DNA from: Anaerolineae bacterium
GTDB taxonomy: Bacteria > Chloroflexota > Anaerolineae > JAFGEY01
Direction of reading: 5' to 3'
Assembly: GCA_016929205.1 (NCBI GenBank)
Contig: JAFGJF010000484.1
Span: forward strand, 1-26,380
DNA: 26,380 bases
Shown here: piece after piece, positions 23,792-26,380 of the stretch
Position numbering within the stretch: the first letter of the stretch is position 1
Layout: every line of letters begins with the position of its first letter
The notes under the pieces: generated by a model
The model's database searches: none
What the model was told of the DNA's origin: nothing
The model's input: the letters and a program-made list of their open reading frames with translations, nothing else
Position numbers and translations under genes: made by a program

Positions 23792-23819
23792 TTTACAAGG
23801 TCCTTACGTGTAATATAAT
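23792..23819 (+). promoter_or_regulatory. Promoter of the ribbon-helix-helix gene
   Basis: TTTACA (23792-23797), 16-bp spacer, TATAAT (23814-23819). The left operator half (23804-23814) lies in the spacer and touches the -10 box. The leader is about 120 nt, with GGAGG before the ATG. Confidence 0.6.
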
Positions 23820-23884
23820 TACAGAGATCAAAGATCATTTTTAGGTAATGAATCTATGAAACCTTTTAGCGGCATTACACGTAA
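23804..23884. promoter_or_regulatory. Pair of 11-bp operator-like sites in inverted orientation
   Basis: TTACGTGTAAT (23804-23814) and ATTACACGTAA (23874-23884) are exact reverse complements 70 bp apart (about 6.5-7 helical turns). Each is itself near-palindromic (TTAC-nn-GTAA). One overlaps the promoter spacer and the other lies in the leader, as expected for repression by looping or by two dimers. Confidence 0.55.
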
Positions 23885-23893
23885 TCTAGTCAT

Positions 23894-23910
23894 GGTGTAA
23901 CGGATACACC
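23894..23910 (+). repeat. Short inverted repeat in the leader
   Basis: GGTGTA and TACACC separated by 5 nt, about 30 bp before the ribosome binding site of the RHH gene. It may be a small hairpin, or a third, weaker operator-related site. Confidence 0.35.
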
Positions 23911-23945
23911 GCAATCAACCAGTCTATTCCATTTGGAGGTTTAAC

Positions 23946-24320
23946 ATGAACGAAGAAGTCGAATTCCAGGACGTCGAGATCATTGAAGAGTGCGACGAAG
24001 AAGCCTGTCAAGATGGCAAAAAATCGAGCGCCGGCGAAAGCGTCAGCAAGGCGATCAACAGCTTTATGGAGACGCTTGAATCGGCACTCAGCGGGCGTGG
24101 CAACTCGGTGATGGTCCGCGTCAACGACGAAGCACTGGCCAAGCTGGATATGCTCATCGCAGCCGGCATTTGCAAGAGCCGTTCCGAAAGCGCCGCGTTT
24201 TTGCTGCAGCGCGGCATCGAAGGCAGCGCCAAGCTGTTCGATCGCATCGAATCAGTGACGTCAAAAATCACCAAGATGCGCGAAGATCTGCTGGCTTCGG
24301 TCCAGGACATTGGCAAGTAA
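23946..24320 (+). CDS. Ribbon-helix-helix domain protein with acidic N-terminus
   Basis: 124 aa. Residues 1-22 are dominated by Asp/Glu and contain two Cys (C16, C21). A Ser/Lys linker and an amphipathic helix (33-48) precede a CopG/MetJ-like ribbon-helix-helix: strand SVMVRVN (54-60), helix DEALAKLDMLIAAG (61-74), turn, helix SRSESAAFLLQRGIE (78-92). A C-terminal helix (95-124) completes it. RHH dimers bind short palindromes, often in their own promoter; two such sites lie upstream, so autoregulation is likely. GGAGG precedes the ATG. No toxin gene follows (next is a hairpin, then a zinc-ribbon gene with its own promoter), which argues against a classical toxin-antitoxin pair. Confidence 0.85.
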   Translation: MNEEVEFQDVEIIEECDEEACQDGKKSSAGESVSKAINSFMETLESALSGRGNSVMVRVNDEALAKLDMLIAAGICKSRSESAAFLLQRGIEGSAKLFDRIESVTSKITKMREDLLASVQDIGK

Positions 24321-24337
24321 AACAGCACCTGTTCGAC

Positions 24338-24372
24338 ACAAAGCGATCTTGATGACATCAAGATCGCTTTGT
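24338..24372 (+). terminator. 16-bp perfect hairpin after the RHH gene
   Basis: Arms ACAAAGCGATCTTGAT (24338-24353) and its exact complement (24357-24372) flank a 3-nt loop, 18 bp after the TAA stop. A T-tract is lacking (GTCGTTCC follows), so it may be an atypical terminator, a 3' stabiliser, or both. Confidence 0.65.
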
Positions 24373-24427
24373 CGTTCCAGGCCGCCGCACACAAGTACAC
24401 CAGAAGTGAAATACATCAGCAGGGGCG

Positions 24428-24446
24428 ATTCTCTTGGCAAGAGAAT
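24428..24446. promoter_or_regulatory. 19-bp palindromic operator over the -35 box
   Basis: ATTCTCTTG, one G, CAAGAGAAT: perfect 9-bp arms. It covers the whole -35 hexamer TTGGCA (24434-24439) of the next promoter, the typical position of a repressor site. Confidence 0.65.
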
Positions 24447-24462
24447 TGGGGTATGCTATAAT
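24434..24462 (+). promoter_or_regulatory. Promoter of the zinc-ribbon/DUF2207 operon
   Basis: TTGGCA (24434-24439), 17-bp spacer, TATAAT (24457-24462), with TGC before the -10 (extended -10). One of the best sigma70-type matches in the window. Confidence 0.8.
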
Positions 24463-24518
24463 TAAAGTAGCGGTTTAAATTTTGTCCAACATAGCATGGT
24501 CGTAAGCGAGGTGTAACA

Positions 24519-24947
24519 ATGAATCAACCCAAGACAGCAGCAAGCATTGCTATTATTATAATGGGACTCATCTTTCTTTGTGTGGGGGGCGTCCTGGGCG
24601 CGTTTGGCGTACTGTACACCCTGGCTGCCCACGACGCGGCTGCAGCCAATCCGGGCGCGCGCCTCTCCATCGGCATTGGGATGATCATAGCCGGGTTGGT
24701 GATCTGGTCTGTAGCAGCCGTGGGTGCTTTCCTGGCCTGGAGGCGAATGCAGCCCAAGCCAGAACAAAAGATTACGATCAAACAAGAGGTCGAATTGACA
24801 GGCGACATTGACCTGGCATCGCTCAAGTGTGAAAAATGCAATGCCACGCTCAGCAAAAACGCGATCACGGTCCAGCAAGGTGCGCTTTTGATATCATGCC
24901 CCTATTGCGGGGCCTCCTATCAGGTCGTTGAAGAGCCAAAATGGTAA
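24519..24947 (+). CDS. Two-TM protein with C-terminal zinc ribbon
   Basis: 142 aa. Two membrane helices (about 8-36 and 50-74) are followed by a basic/polar linker and a cytoplasmic zinc ribbon with ligands C104/C107 (KCEKC) and C127/C130 (CPYC). The loop between the helices (AAHDAAAANPGARLS) would face outside. GAGGTG lies upstream of the ATG. The next gene, a DUF2207-like protein, starts 44 bp later without an obvious new promoter, so the two form an operon under the palindrome-controlled promoter. The family is not recognised beyond the general architecture; a membrane-tethered scaffold or sensor is possible. Confidence 0.82.
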   Translation: MNQPKTAASIAIIIMGLIFLCVGGVLGAFGVLYTLAAHDAAAANPGARLSIGIGMIIAGLVIWSVAAVGAFLAWRRMQPKPEQKITIKQEVELTGDIDLASLKCEKCNATLSKNAITVQQGALLISCPYCGASYQVVEEPKW

Positions 24948-24991
24948 GTGATAAAGGCTTAGTAAGCCGGCTTGTGGAAGGATGGTAAACA

Positions 24992-26380
24992 ATGAAACGA
25001 TTGCTCTCGACTGTATTGCTTATCAGTTTGCTCCTGATCATCGCAGCGCCGGAGGCTCTGGCCCAGGATTACAAATTTCGGGTTGACCGCAATGTTTCAC
25101 ACGTCATTGTCAACCAGGATGGATCAGCAGACATCGAGTATGCGCTGACCTTTACTTGTGCTTCGGGCGCACACACCATCGACATCGTCGACATCGGGCT
25201 GCCCAACAGTACCTACAACCTGAGCACGGCCAAGGCGTGGTACAGCGCTGGCAGCGGGGGAGGCCAACGGGTGCCGCTGAGCCAAATTTACACGTCAGAA
25301 GTCGTCGACGTCGGCGTTGAGGTTCACCTTGGCCAATACGAGATCAAACCGGGCCAACAAGGCACGGTCTATTTGCGAATCAACGTCGTCAAAATGGTTT
25401 ATCCCGACAGCAAAGACGAGAATTACGCCAGCGTCGAGTTTGCGCCAACGTGGTATGAAAAAAAGTACACGCAGGGCAGTACCTATATGGAAATCAACTT
25501 TCACTTTCCGCCCGGCCTGACCAACGAGGAAACTCGCTATCACGACAAACAATTCGACCAAGCCAGCATCCAAAACGACCGCATCGTGTTTACCTATATC
25601 TATCCTGAAGCCACCGGCTACGAAACCCACAAACACGGCATCTCTTTTCCTCGCAAGTACGTGGATACGGTAAACCCAGCGCCACTGATGATCGGTAACC
25701 TCAGCGTCTTTGAGTTCATTGAAAAAGTGATCGAGAACGTCCTCCAATACGGCTGTTTTGTCGGCTTTGGCCTCTTTGTCCTTTTCTCTGCCTTCAGTGG
25801 TTCGATCCGGCAAAAACGACGCAAGATGAAATATCTGCCGCCTTCACTCGCCGTCGAAGGCGTGGGCATCAAGCGCGGCCTGACAGCCGTGGAAGCTGCC
25901 ATCCTGTTGGAAACGCCGCTGAACAAAGTATTGACCATGATCCTGTTCAGCGTACTCAAGAAAAAGGGGGTCATTGTCCACAGCCAGGATCCACTCAAGG
26001 TAGAAGCGGTAGAACCCAAGCCCCAAGCCAAATGGCGCGATTACGAAGACAGTTTCCTAGAGAGCATCAAAAAGGATGGCACGCTGGACGAAAACAAACT
26101 TCAGAAAGCGATGATCGATCTAATCAAGGGTGTCAACAAAAAACTCAAAGGATTCAGCCGCAAAGAGACCATAGCCTATTACAAAAGTATCGTCGACCGG
26201 GCGTGGAAACAGGTTCAATCGGACGCGACGCCGGAGGTCAAATCCCAACACTTTGACCAGGGTTTGGAATGGATGATGATGGACAAAGACTTTGAGGAAC
26301 GCACCAACGATACGTTTCGCACCGGTCCGGTGTTTATGCCTTCCTGGTGGGCCTACTACCGCCCCTGGCGATCGCAGGTG
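24992..26380 (+). CDS. DUF2207-like membrane protein (partial, C-terminus outside window)
   Basis: 463 residues are open from the ATG (preceded by AAGGA) to the last base, with no stop. A Sec signal peptide (about 1-24, ending ALAQ) leads to an extracytoplasmic beta-rich domain (about 27-235; DRNVSHVIVNQDGSADIEYA is typical of the DUF2207 N-terminus). A membrane helix follows (about 245-265; CFVGFGLFVLFSAF), then a basic cytoplasmic region with a winged-helix-like segment (TAVEAAILLETPLNKVLTMILFSVLKKKGVIV). It ends in a Trp/Tyr/Pro-rich run (PSWWAYYRPW), which often precedes a low-complexity tail in such proteins. Function of the family is unknown. The operon with a zinc-ribbon protein may be conserved. 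Confidence 0.85.
   Translation, partial: MKRLLSTVLLISLLLIIAAPEALAQDYKFRVDRNVSHVIVNQDGSADIEYALTFTCASGAHTIDIVDIGLPNSTYNLSTAKAWYSAGSGGGQRVPLSQIYTSEVVDVGVEVHLGQYEIKPGQQGTVYLRINVVKMVYPDSKDENYASVEFAPTWYEKKYTQGSTYMEINFHFPPGLTNEETRYHDKQFDQASIQNDRIVFTYIYPEATGYETHKHGISFPRKYVDTVNPAPLMIGNLSVFEFIEKVIENVLQYGCFVGFGLFVLFSAFSGSIRQKRRKMKYLPPSLAVEGVGIKRGLTAVEAAILLETPLNKVLTMILFSVLKKKGVIVHSQDPLKVEAVEPKPQAKWRDYEDSFLESIKKDGTLDENKLQKAMIDLIKGVNKKLKGFSRKETIAYYKSIVDRAWKQVQSDATPEVKSQHFDQGLEWMMMDKDFEERTNDTFRTGPVFMPSWWAYYRPWRSQV

Noticed and set aside
23946..24320. Antitoxin of a toxin-antitoxin pair
   Set aside because: RHH proteins are common antitoxins, but no small toxin gene is adjacent: a strong hairpin and an independent promoter follow.
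25295..25813. Minus-strand open frame of 172 codons
   Set aside because: Antisense to the DUF2207-like gene, whose plus frame has a signal peptide, ribosome binding site and membrane helix.

Overview
The window looks like a stretch of chromosome from a member of the Chloroflexota, probably Anaerolineae-like. This is inferred from gene content and style and not from any marker gene: moderate GC, sigma70-type promoters, a lipoprotein alpha-2-macroglobulin with stacked Ig-like domains, a very Trp-rich TPR protein, GT39/YbhN envelope genes and Chloroflexi-style membrane-fusion efflux. No rRNA, tRNA, CRISPR, phage or insertion sequence was recognised. The nearly complete tiling by intact genes argues for an ordinary chromosomal region with some unusual control DNA.

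Left part (1-6460). Minus-strand genes read leftwards: an OmpR-family response regulator with its own promoter and a strong terminator, then a membrane-fusion protein translationally coupled to a MacB-like ABC ATPase that runs off the window. The efflux promoter carries two 7-bp direct repeats one helical turn apart, as expected for an OmpR/PhoB-type regulator. Next is a probable carbohydrate-phosphate module: histidine-phosphatase, xylose-isomerase-like epimerase and PHP-domain hydrolase in one minus-strand operon, with a second, paralogous epimerase transcribed divergently from a clear promoter.

Middle (6457-17321). A small membrane protein and a conserved-looking soluble protein of unknown function are followed by a 250-bp non-coding block. 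It holds two perfect DnaA boxes in inverted orientation and four phased TTTGGGAWA repeats, and lies beside a small excisionase/MerR-like HTH protein. Then come a GT39-like glycosyltransferase and a YbhN-type flippase-like membrane protein (one operon), divergent from a 2032-residue alpha-2-macroglobulin lipoprotein with an intact thioester motif and a possibly structured leader. A 119-bp element bounded by 15-bp inverted repeats lies between this gene and a small hypothetical gene with a nearly leaderless promoter.

Right part (17464-26380). A histidine biosynthesis operon, hisC-hisB-hisH-hisA-hisF, ends convergently with a protein made of 19 TPR units carrying a W-x-W signature. After a control region with paired 11-bp operators comes a ribbon-helix-helix protein with an acidic N-terminus, probably autoregulated. 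The last operon, a two-TM zinc-ribbon protein plus a DUF2207-like secreted/membrane protein cut by the window end, starts from a near-ideal promoter whose -35 box lies inside a 19-bp palindrome.

The most distinctive signals are non-coding: the DnaA-box/iteron block, the response-regulator box, and the two operator-bearing promoters near the right end.
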